In this document: in pieces, positions 51,820 through 59,718 of the stretch
Numbering within the stretch: position 1 is the stretch's first letter
Layout of the letters: each line of letters starts with the position of its first letter
From: Treponema putidum
GTDB lineage: Bacteria > Spirochaetota > Spirochaetia > Treponematales > Treponemataceae
Length of the DNA stretch: 64,000 nt
Assembly (NCBI RefSeq): GCF_000755145.1
Contig: NZ_CP009228.1
Span: 1,659,694 to 1,723,693, forward strand
Direction of reading: 5' to 3'
Translations under genes and position numbers: made by a program
The notes under the pieces: generated by a model
What the model saw: the letters and a program-made list of their open reading frames with translations, nothing else
The model's database searches: none
What the model was told of the DNA's origin: nothing

Positions 51820-53091
51820 TTAAATAGCTGCGGTTTCATAAAATTGGTGGCCGATTTGTTTCAATGGCTTCCATTTTTTGTTTTTGATTACTTGCAGTTC
51901 GTCCGGGGTAAAGTCCGTATAGTTACCCTCGGTAATGCCGTTTATGTCGGCATAAAGAACGCACTGTGCATCCTCGTTGGTCTTCTTCTTAGGTAAATCG
52001 TTAAAGAGTTGTGTAAAAGCAGCTTTATCAAGCTGATTGTTGTAGCACCACAGCTCTTTTAAGTTAGTTAAAACCTGCACATTCAGCTTTGTAAGCTGAT
52101 TGTTGTAGCAGCGCAGAGTTTTTAAGTTATTTAACCCCTGCACATTCAGCTCTTTAAGCTGATTCATGGCGCAATTCAGATATGTTAAGTTATTTAATCC
52201 CTGCACATGCAGCTTTGTAAGCTGATTGTTGTTGCAGACCAGCATTTTTAAGTTATTTAACCCCTGCGCATTCAGCTCTGTAAGCTTATTATCCGTGCAG
52301 TACAGTTCTGTGATATCCCCTTTTAAGATAACCCTGTCGCCGGTTGCGGTTAGGGTGGTTTGAACTCCGGAACTAAGTGGTTCGTTTTCTTCACATCCTG
52401 CCACAGTTATATCACCACTGTTTAGGGTTTTGGCGTAAATAGTAATTTCTTTTTTATCGGGGCTAAGATAAAGGATTGCTCCTTTTTCTACCTTTATGTT
52501 GCAGGTTGCAGTCTTGTTACCGTCTTTCGTAGTTGCCCTAATTACGGCGGTACCTCCGGCCTTACCCGTTACATTTCCGTTTTGGTCTACTTCCGCAATT
52601 GCAGGCTTGTCCGAAGCCCACATTATAGTTTTGTTGCTTGCATTTGCAGGGTTGATTGTTGCAGTCAGTTTAGAGCTTTTTCCCGACAGAAGTTCCAGTG
52701 CCGTTGTATTGAGTGTTATACTCTCTACGGGTATAAACTTTACCTGTATTGTGCAGCTTGCCGTCTTGTTGCCGTCTTGCGTAGTTGCCCTAATTACGGC
52801 CTTGCCTTCGGCCTTACCCCTTACAGTTCCGTCTTGGTCTACTTCCGCAATATCAGGCTTGTCCGAATCCCAGGTTATTGTTTTGTTGCTTGCATTTGCA
52901 GGGTTGATTGTTGCAGTCAGCTTAGTGCTTTCGCCTACCCCGAGGTTAAGTTCCGTTTTATCGAGCGTTACGCCCTCTACCGAAACTTTTTTGTCCTCAA
53001 CTTTTTGCGGGCAGCCTGTAAACAAACCGATAAACAGCATAAAGAGTGCCGCTCCCGGTAAAATTCTTTTTGCATAGTTCGTTATTTTCAT
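51820..53091 (-). CDS. Surface lipoprotein with two Ig-like (BIG_2) domains and leucine-rich repeats
   Basis: 423 aa. The signal peptide ends in the lipobox LFTGC (Cys near 28). Two BIG_2 domains follow: about 36-115 (LTATINPANASNKTITWDSD) and about 118-200 (LTATINPANASNKTIMWASD), nearly identical in part. Four LRR units of 21 residues (LNNLKxLxCxNNQLTKLxVQG) fill about 260-350, and a short C-terminal cap follows. The design suits an adhesin or ligand-binding surface protein of the BspA/LrrA type. The near-identical domains suggest recent internal duplication. Confidence 0.9.
   Translation of the reverse strand: MKITNYAKRILPGAALFMLFIGLFTGCPQKVEDKKVSVEGVTLDKTELNLGVGESTKLTATINPANASNKTITWDSDKPDIAEVDQDGTVRGKAEGKAVIRATTQDGNKTASCTIQVKFIPVESITLNTTALELLSGKSSKLTATINPANASNKTIMWASDKPAIAEVDQNGNVTGKAGGTAVIRATTKDGNKTATCNIKVEKGAILYLSPDKKEITIYAKTLNSGDITVAGCEENEPLSSGVQTTLTATGDRVILKGDITELYCTDNKLTELNAQGLNNLKMLVCNNNQLTKLHVQGLNNLTYLNCAMNQLKELNVQGLNNLKTLRCYNNQLTKLNVQVLTNLKELWCYNNQLDKAAFTQLFNDLPKKKTNEDAQCVLYADINGITEGNYTDFTPDELQVIKNKKWKPLKQIGHQFYETAAI
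52040..52300 (-). repeat. 63-bp tandem LRR-coding repeats
   Basis: Four units of about 63 bp (21 residues) within the lipoprotein gene, each with a Cys and an Asn-Asn. They are similar enough to recombine, so repeat number may vary between strains. Confidence 0.7.
52493..52965 (-). repeat. Tandem Ig-domain coding repeat
   Basis: Two units of about 240 bp encoding the BIG_2 domains. Long stretches match almost exactly, as in the GTTTTGTTGCTTGCATTTGC region near 52631 and 52883. This suggests recent duplication or gene conversion. Confidence 0.7.
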
Positions 53092-53108
53092 ATCAACTCC
53101 TATCTCCT

Positions 53109-53801
53109 TTAATGTATTTTATTCTTGACGATGTTTTTTCCGTATTCAAAAAGGCTTATAAATGTACTTATGCCGAAGCCGTTTTGTGCTTGTATGATTT
53201 TTAATACATCTAAACCCATTTCTTTTACGCTCTTATTCTCGTCAATAAATTGCCTGATCATTTTTGTGCTTTTTTCATCGCTTTTTACAATGTCAAGAAG
53301 TTCTTTTTTATTTAAAAACCCCTTATTTTTGGCAAAGCACAAAAAACTTGAAAGTTTTACCTTTATAAGCTCATTATTAAAACTTGAATCGGTGTAAAAG
53401 CCTTCATCTTTTAAACTTTGAACAAAGCCGGCTTTTATAACAGGGTCTTCTTCAAGGAATACCAAATAATCGCCGTCAATTGCGACCTTAGTTTCGTCTC
53501 CCATCTTCTTCAATAATTTAGCAAGATTTTCCGCCTTTTCATCCTTACCGTACTTTGCATTTGCATCAAGAATGTAGGATTTTAACCTTGTTTCGTTTAT
53601 TTGAAGATTTTGAGCCTTTTCTCTGTTGTTTTTTCCTTCTAAAAGGCCGTGCTTTTCAAAAAGAAAAAAGAGCAAACAGTCCAAGTCCCTTTTAGGCATA
53701 CTGCCGAAAGGATGTTTTTGCAATTCTTCAAATAAGTCCTTAGAAAAGTGTTCAAATGGCTTTTCATTTGACTTTTCGTCGTAATCTGTGTTTAATTTCA
53801 T
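53109..53801 (-). CDS. Hypothetical cytosolic protein
   Basis: 230 aa, no signal peptide or membrane segment. It is Lys/Glu-rich and largely helical, with HPFGSMPKRDLDCLLFFLFE near residue 31 and LSSFLCFAKNKGFLNKKELL near 150. No family is recognised. It lies 17 nt before the lipoprotein start in the same direction and may share its transcript. A good GGAGG precedes the ATG. Confidence 0.6.
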   Translation of the reverse strand: MKLNTDYDEKSNEKPFEHFSKDLFEELQKHPFGSMPKRDLDCLLFFLFEKHGLLEGKNNREKAQNLQINETRLKSYILDANAKYGKDEKAENLAKLLKKMGDETKVAIDGDYLVFLEEDPVIKAGFVQSLKDEGFYTDSSFNNELIKVKLSSFLCFAKNKGFLNKKELLDIVKSDEKSTKMIRQFIDENKSVKEMGLDVLKIIQAQNGFGISTFISLFEYGKNIVKNKIH

Positions 53802-54421
53802 ATTAAACCTCCTCCGTAAATGCTTAATACATACAAAAAAATGCTTAATGTATAAAAAAAACCGTACAGCCGGAATAAATTGACCATACGGTTTGGATTT
53901 GAGATGATGCCGATATACGAAAAAGAATTTTTAAAAAAACTATCTGTTAGAGATATTATAGCTAATAGAGAAAATGGGGGGTGGGTAAGCTATAGTTGAC
54001 ATTTTTATTCCGTTCCCGTCATACAAGTATGGAATATTAAAAAGAGTAAATTGTCCGTCAAAAACAGCTTTTTTATTCATAATTTTACTTTAGCCTAAAA
54101 AATAAAAGATGTCAATAGCTTGCCGGAATGGTGTCGGAATGGCCGGCCGGCTTCCTGTTGTTTTACCGAAGCTCCTTATAACGAATTAACATACTTGACA
54201 TAAAATACTTGACGATTGAAAAATAAGCCGTTTTATGGTATAATCGAGGTGTTGAGAGGCTAAAAGGTGCTCAAAAGTTTTGATGAGTTGACCATTGCAG
54301 ACGACTTTATGTTCTGTAAAATTACGCAAGATTTTGTAAGATTTTGTAAGATTATGCAGGATGAAAAAACGTGTAAAACCTTTCTAAACGTATGAGAATA
54401 TAAAAAATAATGGAGAAGTAT
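53802..54421. other. Long spacer before fabZ
   Basis: 620 bases. It contains an imperfect hairpin with AAACCGT/ACGGTTT arms (about 53867-53901), a poorly supported 46-codon frame on the minus strand (53940-54080), the short palindrome GGCCGGCCGG (about 54143-54152), the fabZ promoter (54216-54244), and three tandem copies of ATTTTGTAAG-like sequence (about 54327-54356). No other gene is supported. Confidence 0.5.
54216..54244 (+). promoter_or_regulatory. Sigma70 promoter of fabZ
   Basis: TTGAAA (54216-54221), 17-nt spacer, TATAAT (54239-54244). The leader to the ATG is long (about 170 nt) and includes a tandem 11-bp repeat. Confidence 0.65.
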
Positions 54422-54853
54422 ATGAGCATTACAAAAGATATTGAAAGCCTGATTCCTCACAGAAAACCTTTTTTGTTTGTGGACGAGATTATCAGTGCCG
54501 ACGAAAACGGGAGTGTGAGTGAACACGTCTTTACCCAAGACGAATTCTTTTTTAAGGGACACTTCCCCGAATACCCTGTTGTGCCGGGAGTCATCCTTGT
54601 CGAAACAATGGCTCAGGCCGGAGGAGCTGCCTTGAGTTTTCAAAAGATTTTGGAAGAGGGGTCTTTATTCTTTTTGGCTACAGTCGATAAGGTTAAGTTC
54701 CGATCGCAGGTTAAGCCCGGCGATAAGGTCAGGATGGAAGTTACAAACTTGCGTGTATCTCCGCGCATGATTAAGCAGGCAGGAAAGGCCTATGTAGGCG
54801 ATACCCTTGCCGCCGAAGCCGAATGGATGTGCCTCGTCGGTAAAGGGGTTTAA
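54422..54853 (+). CDS. fabZ: 3-hydroxyacyl-ACP dehydratase FabZ
   Basis: 143 aa hot-dog fold enzyme that removes water from 3-hydroxyacyl-ACP in fatty acid synthesis. PHRKPFLFVDEI opens the fold, and FFKGHFPEYPVVPGVILVET holds the catalytic His and Glu. I start at 54422, which has GGAG 6 nt upstream; an ATG at 54410 overlaps this site. It stands alone here, not with lpxA/lpxD. Confidence 0.93.
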   Translation: MSITKDIESLIPHRKPFLFVDEIISADENGSVSEHVFTQDEFFFKGHFPEYPVVPGVILVETMAQAGGAALSFQKILEEGSLFFLATVDKVKFRSQVKPGDKVRMEVTNLRVSPRMIKQAGKAYVGDTLAAEAEWMCLVGKGV

Positions 54854-54856
54854 AAC

Positions 54857-55579
54857 CTATTTTGAAACATAGTCCCCTGCAAAGTCCATAACGCTTACGG
54901 CACCGTAGGGGGCTTTACCCTTATCGTTATAACCGATACCCGCCTTTTTAAATTCTTTTTTGAGGATATTTATGCGGTGTCCGCGATCCGCAACTCCGTC
55001 ATCGATTAAAAGCTGTGCTACAATTTCTCTCCCTGTCTTAGGACCGTATGCGCAGTTTTCGCCGGCAGTTATAAGCACTTTTCCGTAACGGTTCATTCGG
55101 TCAAATGGAGATGAACCGTCACTGCCGTAATGTCCTGCTTGCCCTGTTTCAGCTTGATCATCGGCAAGCCATTGGGCGGAATAACACAGGCCTTTTTCAA
55201 GTTCTAAAAGCTCCATTGGTTTTGTCTTCATCAGAGCATCCATACATTCTTTTACTGCTGATGCTCCCTCATTTGTTAATATAGGAATTTGCCCCGGAGC
55301 TTTATAAAGTTTTCCGTCAAAGTATTTTAGCCGAGGTTTAATTTCTTCTTCGGCATATTTTTTAGGATTGCGCCTTACCCTGTTAAGTTCAGCGAGAATA
55401 TCTTTTACAATAGAGCTCTGTGTTGCATTATCATGCGGTGCATTGTCATGCATTGCATTGCTATTCACTGTATTGTCATTTGAAGCAACATTCGCCTGTG
55501 CCGGAGAAGAAAGGCTCTCGCATGAACTTAAAAAAATAAAAACAGAAAGCACCCAGAGGGCAAATAACTTATTTTTCAT
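54857..55579 (-). CDS. CAP-domain (SCP/PR-1) lipoprotein
   Basis: 240 aa from ATG 55579, with GGGAGGAATT upstream. Lipobox LSSC at about residue 20. An Asn/His-rich linker (about 33-55) leads to a CAP domain: ILAELNRVRRNPKKYAEEEI, LCYSAQWLADDQAETGQAGH, and YGSDGSSPFDRMNRYG with GENCAYGP. The two His and two acidic ligands of the CAP cavity are plausible. CAP proteins are exported and diverse; the function here is unknown. Confidence 0.88.
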   Translation of the reverse strand: MKNKLFALWVLSVFIFLSSCESLSSPAQANVASNDNTVNSNAMHDNAPHDNATQSSIVKDILAELNRVRRNPKKYAEEEIKPRLKYFDGKLYKAPGQIPILTNEGASAVKECMDALMKTKPMELLELEKGLCYSAQWLADDQAETGQAGHYGSDGSSPFDRMNRYGKVLITAGENCAYGPKTGREIVAQLLIDDGVADRGHRINILKKEFKKAGIGYNDKGKAPYGAVSVMDFAGDYVSK

Positions 55580-55685
55580 ATAATTCCTCCCATAAGATAA
55601 ACAGCGAGGCAACATTTGTGCCAAACTGCTTATTACACCTCCCATAAAAAGTCAATAGGATTGTTATTGACATATCATATTGATT

Positions 55686-56576
55686 TTATAAAGCCTCTAT
55701 TTCTTCTTTGGGAAGACCGGTCATTGTACAAATTTCGGCAATGGGGTAATTATGCATACGCATAAGCTTTGCCGTTTCAAGTTTTGTTTGGTAAGCTCCA
55801 TCGGAAAACCCTTGTTCAATTCCTTGCTCAATGCCTTCAGCAAAGGCGATTTCACGCTCTTCAGCTCTCTGTACTGCAATGTCCGTATCATAGTCATATT
55901 CTGCCACTAACATATTGATTACCTCCCGTGATTTTCGCTGTAAATATTCTCTTAATATTCCTTTTTCTATACATATTTTTACCGCATTGGTAAAACCGTT
56001 TTCGCTGTCGAGTTGAGTTTGGGTTCTCACCTCTTCAACAAACAAACTATATTCATCTAAGGTTTTACAACGGCTCAATACTTCCGTTCTCTTACTCTTG
56101 TTTATGTTATATACCTTTACCTCAAGCTCTAACGGTATCTGTTCAGACTTTGTAATAAAAGCATCGGATAGTTTTAGAACCGTAGTTTCAGGGTAATCGT
56201 CTAATCCATTATAAAAAACGTAAAACTCAGGTGTAGGTATTTTTGACAGTTTTCTTAAATACCTGTCGGTTGGTGCTTGTAGTTTTTCATATAGTCTTGC
56301 TATATATTCTAAAAAGCGTAGAGGCATATTTTCATTTATTGTACATTGGTGTTCAGCCAATACAATGATTTTACCGTCTACAAGGCATGAAACATCATTG
56401 ACAATGTTCATGTACATGACATTATCAAGCCTTATGTTTTCTACAGGGCATGAAAGCGGCAAATTTGTGCCGTGTAATGCGTTGTAAAGTGATAAAAAGT
56501 TTTCTTTTGCCTTTTCGTCTTCACTGAATAGGTCGACAAAAACCGAGTCTTTATATTTTCTGTTTAAAGTACTCAT
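55686..56576 (-). CDS. Rpn family recombination-promoting nuclease/putative transposase
   Basis: 296 aa from ATG 56576 (MSTLNRKYKDSVF), with GAGGAAACTT upstream. The PD-(D/E)XK-type N-terminal domain has MYMNIVNDVSCLVDGKIIVL followed by AEHQ (Asp and Glu-x-Gln, the second in place of Glu-x-Lys). The C-terminal tail carries the repeat EGIEQGIEQGFSDGAY and a small domain ending EEIEAL. These proteins spread in genomes and can promote RecA-independent recombination. It is close to full length. Confidence 0.88.
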   Translation of the reverse strand: MSTLNRKYKDSVFVDLFSEDEKAKENFLSLYNALHGTNLPLSCPVENIRLDNVMYMNIVNDVSCLVDGKIIVLAEHQCTINENMPLRFLEYIARLYEKLQAPTDRYLRKLSKIPTPEFYVFYNGLDDYPETTVLKLSDAFITKSEQIPLELEVKVYNINKSKRTEVLSRCKTLDEYSLFVEEVRTQTQLDSENGFTNAVKICIEKGILREYLQRKSREVINMLVAEYDYDTDIAVQRAEEREIAFAEGIEQGIEQGFSDGAYQTKLETAKLMRMHNYPIAEICTMTGLPKEEIEAL

Positions 56577-56691
56577 AGAAGTTTCCTCACTTATTGTATT
56601 ATAGCACACTTACAGCAATTTTGTAAGGGAGTATCTTTTTTAATTGGTAATGTGTAATTAAAAACCTTTCCCCAAAAGATATCAATATTAC

Positions 56692-56720
56692 TTGATAATT
56701 TACAACTTATCAATTATACT
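56692..56720 (+). promoter_or_regulatory. Sigma70 promoter of murE
   Basis: TTGATA (56692-56697), 17-nt spacer, TATACT (56715-56720), only 7 nt before the ATG at 56728. The message would be leaderless or nearly so, and the open frame further upstream is the promoter itself. Confidence 0.65.
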
Positions 56721-56727
56721 TTTTCTT

Positions 56728-58326
56728 ATGGAATATAAAAAATCGATTGCAGAATGTATCAAAGATATTGAAGTTATAAATTTCTTTGGAAAATATAAAT
56801 CCCTTATAAATTCTATAGAGTATGATTCTAGGAAGATAGTACCCGCCGTTATAGACGATGAAACGGGCATAAAAAAAGGTGCTGCATTTTTTGCTCTTCC
56901 CGGTATTCATACCGACGGGAAAAAATTTATAGATTCTGCAATCAAAAACGGAGCCGTTTGTGTTTTTTATGAGGGAGATTTAAATAATCATTCTTATGAT
57001 GAAATTTGTTTTATTCAGGTGAATGATGCGCGCAAAACCATGTCCAAGGTTTCTTCTGTTCTTTATGATGAGCCGTCAAAGGCACTAGGCGTAATAGGTG
57101 TTACCGGAACCGAAGGAAAGAGCAGTACCGTTTCTTTTATCTTTCAGCTTTTAAACCTTTGCGGAAAAAAGGCCGGTTTTTTTTCTACAGTTGAATATTC
57201 CATAGACGGAAATGTAATTCCGAATCCTGAACACCAGACCACTCCCGAATCTAACATAGTCCAGCTGCGTCTGGCTCAAATGAGGGATTCTGGATGCAGC
57301 TATGCCGTAGTGGAAGCCTCCTCTCACGGTCTTTCCCCGAGGACTGCCCGTCTTGAAGATGTGGCCTTTGATGCAGCTGTTTTTATGAACGTAACTCAGG
57401 AGCACTTGGAATTTCACGGAACCGTCGAACAGTACCGATATGACAAGGCCAATCTTTTTAGAGCTCTGGATAAAAATTTAGGGAAAGGATTTCCCATATT
57501 CGGAATAGTAAACTATGAAGACCCGTCCGCTCCTTATTTTATGGAAGCAACTAAAAAACATGTCTATCCTTTTAGCACCGAGCTTAAAGATCTAAAAAAA
57601 ATTGAAGAATATGGAGGCCTTTTTGCCAAGGATATTAAAGAGTATTCAACCGGAATTAAATTTACGCTTTGCGATTTTTCTGTTAAAAAAGAATATGGGT
57701 GCGAATTAAAACTTGCAGGAATCTTTAATGTAAAAAATATTCTCGCCTCGGTCTTGGTCGTACAAAGAATTACGGGACTTGATATCGAGCTTATAATAGA
57801 AAAACTTCCTCTTGTAAAACCCGTAAAGGGAAGGATGATGCTGATAGATGAGGGGCAGGATTTTGAGGTGCTCATCGATTATGCCCACACCCCTTCTTCC
57901 TTTATGACAATTTTCCCTTCAATAAAAGAGCGCATAAAAAAATCGGGAGGAAGGGTCATAAGCCTTTTCGGTTCGGGCGGAGAAAGAGATGTAAAAAAAA
58001 GGCCGGAGCAGGGGCGAATAGCGGCCCTATATTCCGATATCGTAATTCTTGCAGACGAAGACCCTCGCGGCGAGGATTCCGTTGAGCTTTTGGAAATGAT
58101 AGCCGCAGGCTGTCCCGAAAAAAAGAGAGGAGAAGAGCTTTTTATAATTCCAGACCGTCCTTCTGCAATCAAAAAAGCATTCAGCCTTGCCGGTAAAAAC
58201 GATGCGGTTCTCCTTTTAGGAAAGGGACACGAAAATTCCATCATCTTTAAGGATAGAACCATGCCCTACGATGAAGAAACCACGGCAAGGGAACTGTTAA
58301 AAGCGATGATTATGACAAACTTATAA
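56728..58326 (+). CDS. murE: UDP-N-acetylmuramyl-tripeptide synthetase MurE
   Basis: 532 aa. Adds the third residue (a diamino acid) to UDP-MurNAc-L-Ala-D-Glu in peptidoglycan synthesis. The ATP site is GVIGVTGTEGKSSTVSFIF (near 115), with EASSHGLSPRTARL and FNVKNILASV further on. The amino-acid specificity loop reads LADEDPRGEDS, a D-x-D-P-R form between the DNPR of meso-DAP enzymes and other variants; T. denticola peptidoglycan contains ornithine. It is longer than the usual 490 aa because of an N-terminal extension. I start at 56728, as the promoter lies just before it. Confidence 0.93.
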   Translation: MEYKKSIAECIKDIEVINFFGKYKSLINSIEYDSRKIVPAVIDDETGIKKGAAFFALPGIHTDGKKFIDSAIKNGAVCVFYEGDLNNHSYDEICFIQVNDARKTMSKVSSVLYDEPSKALGVIGVTGTEGKSSTVSFIFQLLNLCGKKAGFFSTVEYSIDGNVIPNPEHQTTPESNIVQLRLAQMRDSGCSYAVVEASSHGLSPRTARLEDVAFDAAVFMNVTQEHLEFHGTVEQYRYDKANLFRALDKNLGKGFPIFGIVNYEDPSAPYFMEATKKHVYPFSTELKDLKKIEEYGGLFAKDIKEYSTGIKFTLCDFSVKKEYGCELKLAGIFNVKNILASVLVVQRITGLDIELIIEKLPLVKPVKGRMMLIDEGQDFEVLIDYAHTPSSFMTIFPSIKERIKKSGGRVISLFGSGGERDVKKRPEQGRIAALYSDIVILADEDPRGEDSVELLEMIAAGCPEKKRGEELFIIPDRPSAIKKAFSLAGKNDAVLLLGKGHENSIIFKDRTMPYDEETTARELLKAMIMTNL

Positions 58327-58593
58327 TCTAGGATCCACAGGCTCGCTTTCTAGGGCTAAAACGGCAAAGACACTTTCGTGCACACGCCTTAAAGGTTCTT
58401 TTTTTACAAAGCGTTCAAGAGCCTCTATGCCTAAGGCAAATTCCTTTAAGGCTAGGGCTCTTTTTTTTGCTAAGCCTCTTTTCTTTAGCCGGTCTAAATT
58501 TTCTTTTTCGCAATATTCGGGGCCGTAAATAATACGCAAGTATTCTTTACCTCGGCACTTAACTGCCGGTTGAATGAGACCCTTTTTAAACAA
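58321..58593 (-). pseudogene. C-terminal remnant of polynucleotide kinase-phosphatase (Pnkp)
   Basis: About 88 codons. GLIQPAVKCRGKEYLRIIYG and REFALGIEALERFV-type text (here KEFALGIEALERFVKKEPLR), ending HESVFAVLALESEPVDPRL, match the extreme C terminus of bacterial Pnkp, where the nucleotidyltransferase/ligase domain ends. The remaining 90% of the gene is absent: the homology stops at about 58590, where the duplicated TPM locus begins. It converges with murE, overlapping by 6 nt. No start codon or ribosome-binding site is convincing. Confidence 0.8.
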
Positions 58594-58662
58594 GAATTAC
58601 AAGACTTGTGATTTTTATTAAAAAATGATAGAATAAACCTCGAACACAATATGGAGATAATT

Positions 58663-59355
58663 ATGCAAAACAATAGAATATTAAATAAAATACATATCAA
58701 ACCTAAAGATTTGGATTTGATTAAAGATGCCGTTGCAGAGGCGGAAAAAACTACAAACGGTGAAATTGCTTTGGCTGTTATTCCTCAAAGCGATTCCTAC
58801 TCCTTTGTAGAAATGTTTGCCGCCGTCTGCCTAGCCTTTATTTCTTTCTTTGCCATGCTTTATTTTGGAGACGGTATTTGGCGCTTGCTCGAAACAAAAC
58901 TTTGGTATCCTTCACCTAAAACTCTCACAGCCGTAATAGGGTCAGGGGTTTTGGTTGTGATGCTCCTTTTCTTTTTACTTGTAAACATTCCTGCTCTCGA
59001 TAGATTGATAATTCCAAAAAGAATAAAAGAAGCAAGAGTCTATGCAAGAGCTTTAAGGCATTTTGTGGAATGCGGAATTTATAAGACTGCCCAAAGGACG
59101 GGCATTTTGATCTTTGTTTCTATCCTTGAAAGAAAGGTCTTTATTATCGCAGATTCCGGTATTGCCGAAAAAGTTGAGCAAAACACATGGGGCGGCATTT
59201 GCGGCATAATAACTTCCGGCTTAAAGTCAAAGAATACAACGCAGAGTTTTTGCAAGGCTGTAGAAGAATGCGGAAAAATCCTTGCGGAACATTTTCCTAA
59301 AACAAAAGGAAACCCGAATGAATACCCCGATGGGCTGGTAATTTTGGAGAGGTAA
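58663..59355 (+). CDS. TPM-domain membrane protein (second type)
   Basis: 230 aa from ATG 58663, with GGAG 6 nt upstream. A TPM-like segment begins DAVAEAEKTTNGEIALAVIP, interrupted after about residue 50 by two membrane helices (AAVCLAFISFFAMLYFGDGI and VLVVMLLFFLLVNIPALDRL). It resumes after the helices with ILERKVFIIADSGIAEKVEQ. The insertion of helices within the domain is typical of one TPM subfamily. A broken duplicate is at 30049-30440. Confidence 0.85.
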   Translation: MQNNRILNKIHIKPKDLDLIKDAVAEAEKTTNGEIALAVIPQSDSYSFVEMFAAVCLAFISFFAMLYFGDGIWRLLETKLWYPSPKTLTAVIGSGVLVVMLLFFLLVNIPALDRLIIPKRIKEARVYARALRHFVECGIYKTAQRTGILIFVSILERKVFIIADSGIAEKVEQNTWGGICGIITSGLKSKNTTQSFCKAVEECGKILAEHFPKTKGNPNEYPDGLVILER

Positions 59356-59421
59356 ATCCCCGGTTAGATTATTTTTTTACTTAAAAATTCCAAAAAATAT
59401 GTTTTTTTGACTAATTTAGTA

Positions 59422-59450
59422 TTGACATTTATTTATACCTATGATATTAT
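59422..59450 (+). promoter_or_regulatory. Promoter of tRNA-Lys
   Basis: TTGACA (59422-59427), 17-nt spacer, TATTAT (59445-59450), 24 nt before the tRNA. Confidence 0.75.
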
Positions 59451-59473
59451 AGCCCCCGTTGCAAATGCAAAAT

Positions 59474-59546
59474 GGGCTATTAGCTCAGTAGGTAGAGCAA
59501 CGCCCTTTTAAGGCGTGGGTCTCAGGTTCGAATCCTGAATAGCTCA
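59474..59546 (+). tRNA. tRNA-Lys (anticodon TTT)
   Basis: 73 nt. The acceptor stem GGGCTAT pairs with ATAGCTC (one G-T), with discriminator A. The D-loop has TAGCTCAGTAGGTAGAGCA, the anticodon loop CTTTTAA lies between GCGCC/GGCGT-type arms, and TTCGAAT is the T-loop. CCA is not encoded. It is followed at once by a terminator. Confidence 0.95.
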
Positions 59547-59580
59547 AAACGGAATCGGTTATATCGGTTCCGTTTTTTTT
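59547..59580 (+). terminator. Rho-independent terminator after tRNA-Lys
   Basis: AAACGGAA and TTCCGTTT arms with an inner CGG-ATAT-CGG-like loop and a tail of eight or more T. Confidence 0.85.
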
Positions 59581-59601
59581 TGCCCGATGTTTATGTACAC
59601 A

Positions 59602-59650
59602 TGTACGCCGATACGATGTACGCAGATGTACGCCGATGTACGCCGATGTA
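59602..59650. repeat. Tandem 10-bp repeat (ATGTACGCCG)
   Basis: About four copies, with one variant (GCAG) and a 3-bp interruption after the first. It lies between the tRNA terminator and the -35 box of the next gene, which begins at the last base of the array. Confidence 0.8.
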
Positions 59651-59680
59651 TTGACAAAAGGGCTGTATAAGTGGTACTAT
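59651..59680 (+). promoter_or_regulatory. Promoter of the SurA-like gene
   Basis: TTGACA (59651-59656), 18-nt spacer, TACTAT (59675-59680), directly abutting the tandem repeat, so repeat length could affect upstream contacts. Confidence 0.6.
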
Positions 59681-59718
59681 TCTATTTTAAGTCTAAATTT
59701 ATATTTTTAGAGGTTTAT

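Noticed and set aside
52493-52965. CRISPR-like spacing of repeats
   Set aside because: The repeats are protein-domain coding units in frame, with no constant repeat-spacer pattern. No CRISPR array was seen in the window.
53940-54080. 46-codon frame on the minus strand
   Set aside because: A start with only a weak AGTAAAATT site and no recognisable protein. Too little to call a gene, though it could be a remnant.
54260-54643. 127-codon frame opposite fabZ and its leader
   Set aside because: Overlaps the clear FabZ gene and includes the tandem-repeat leader.
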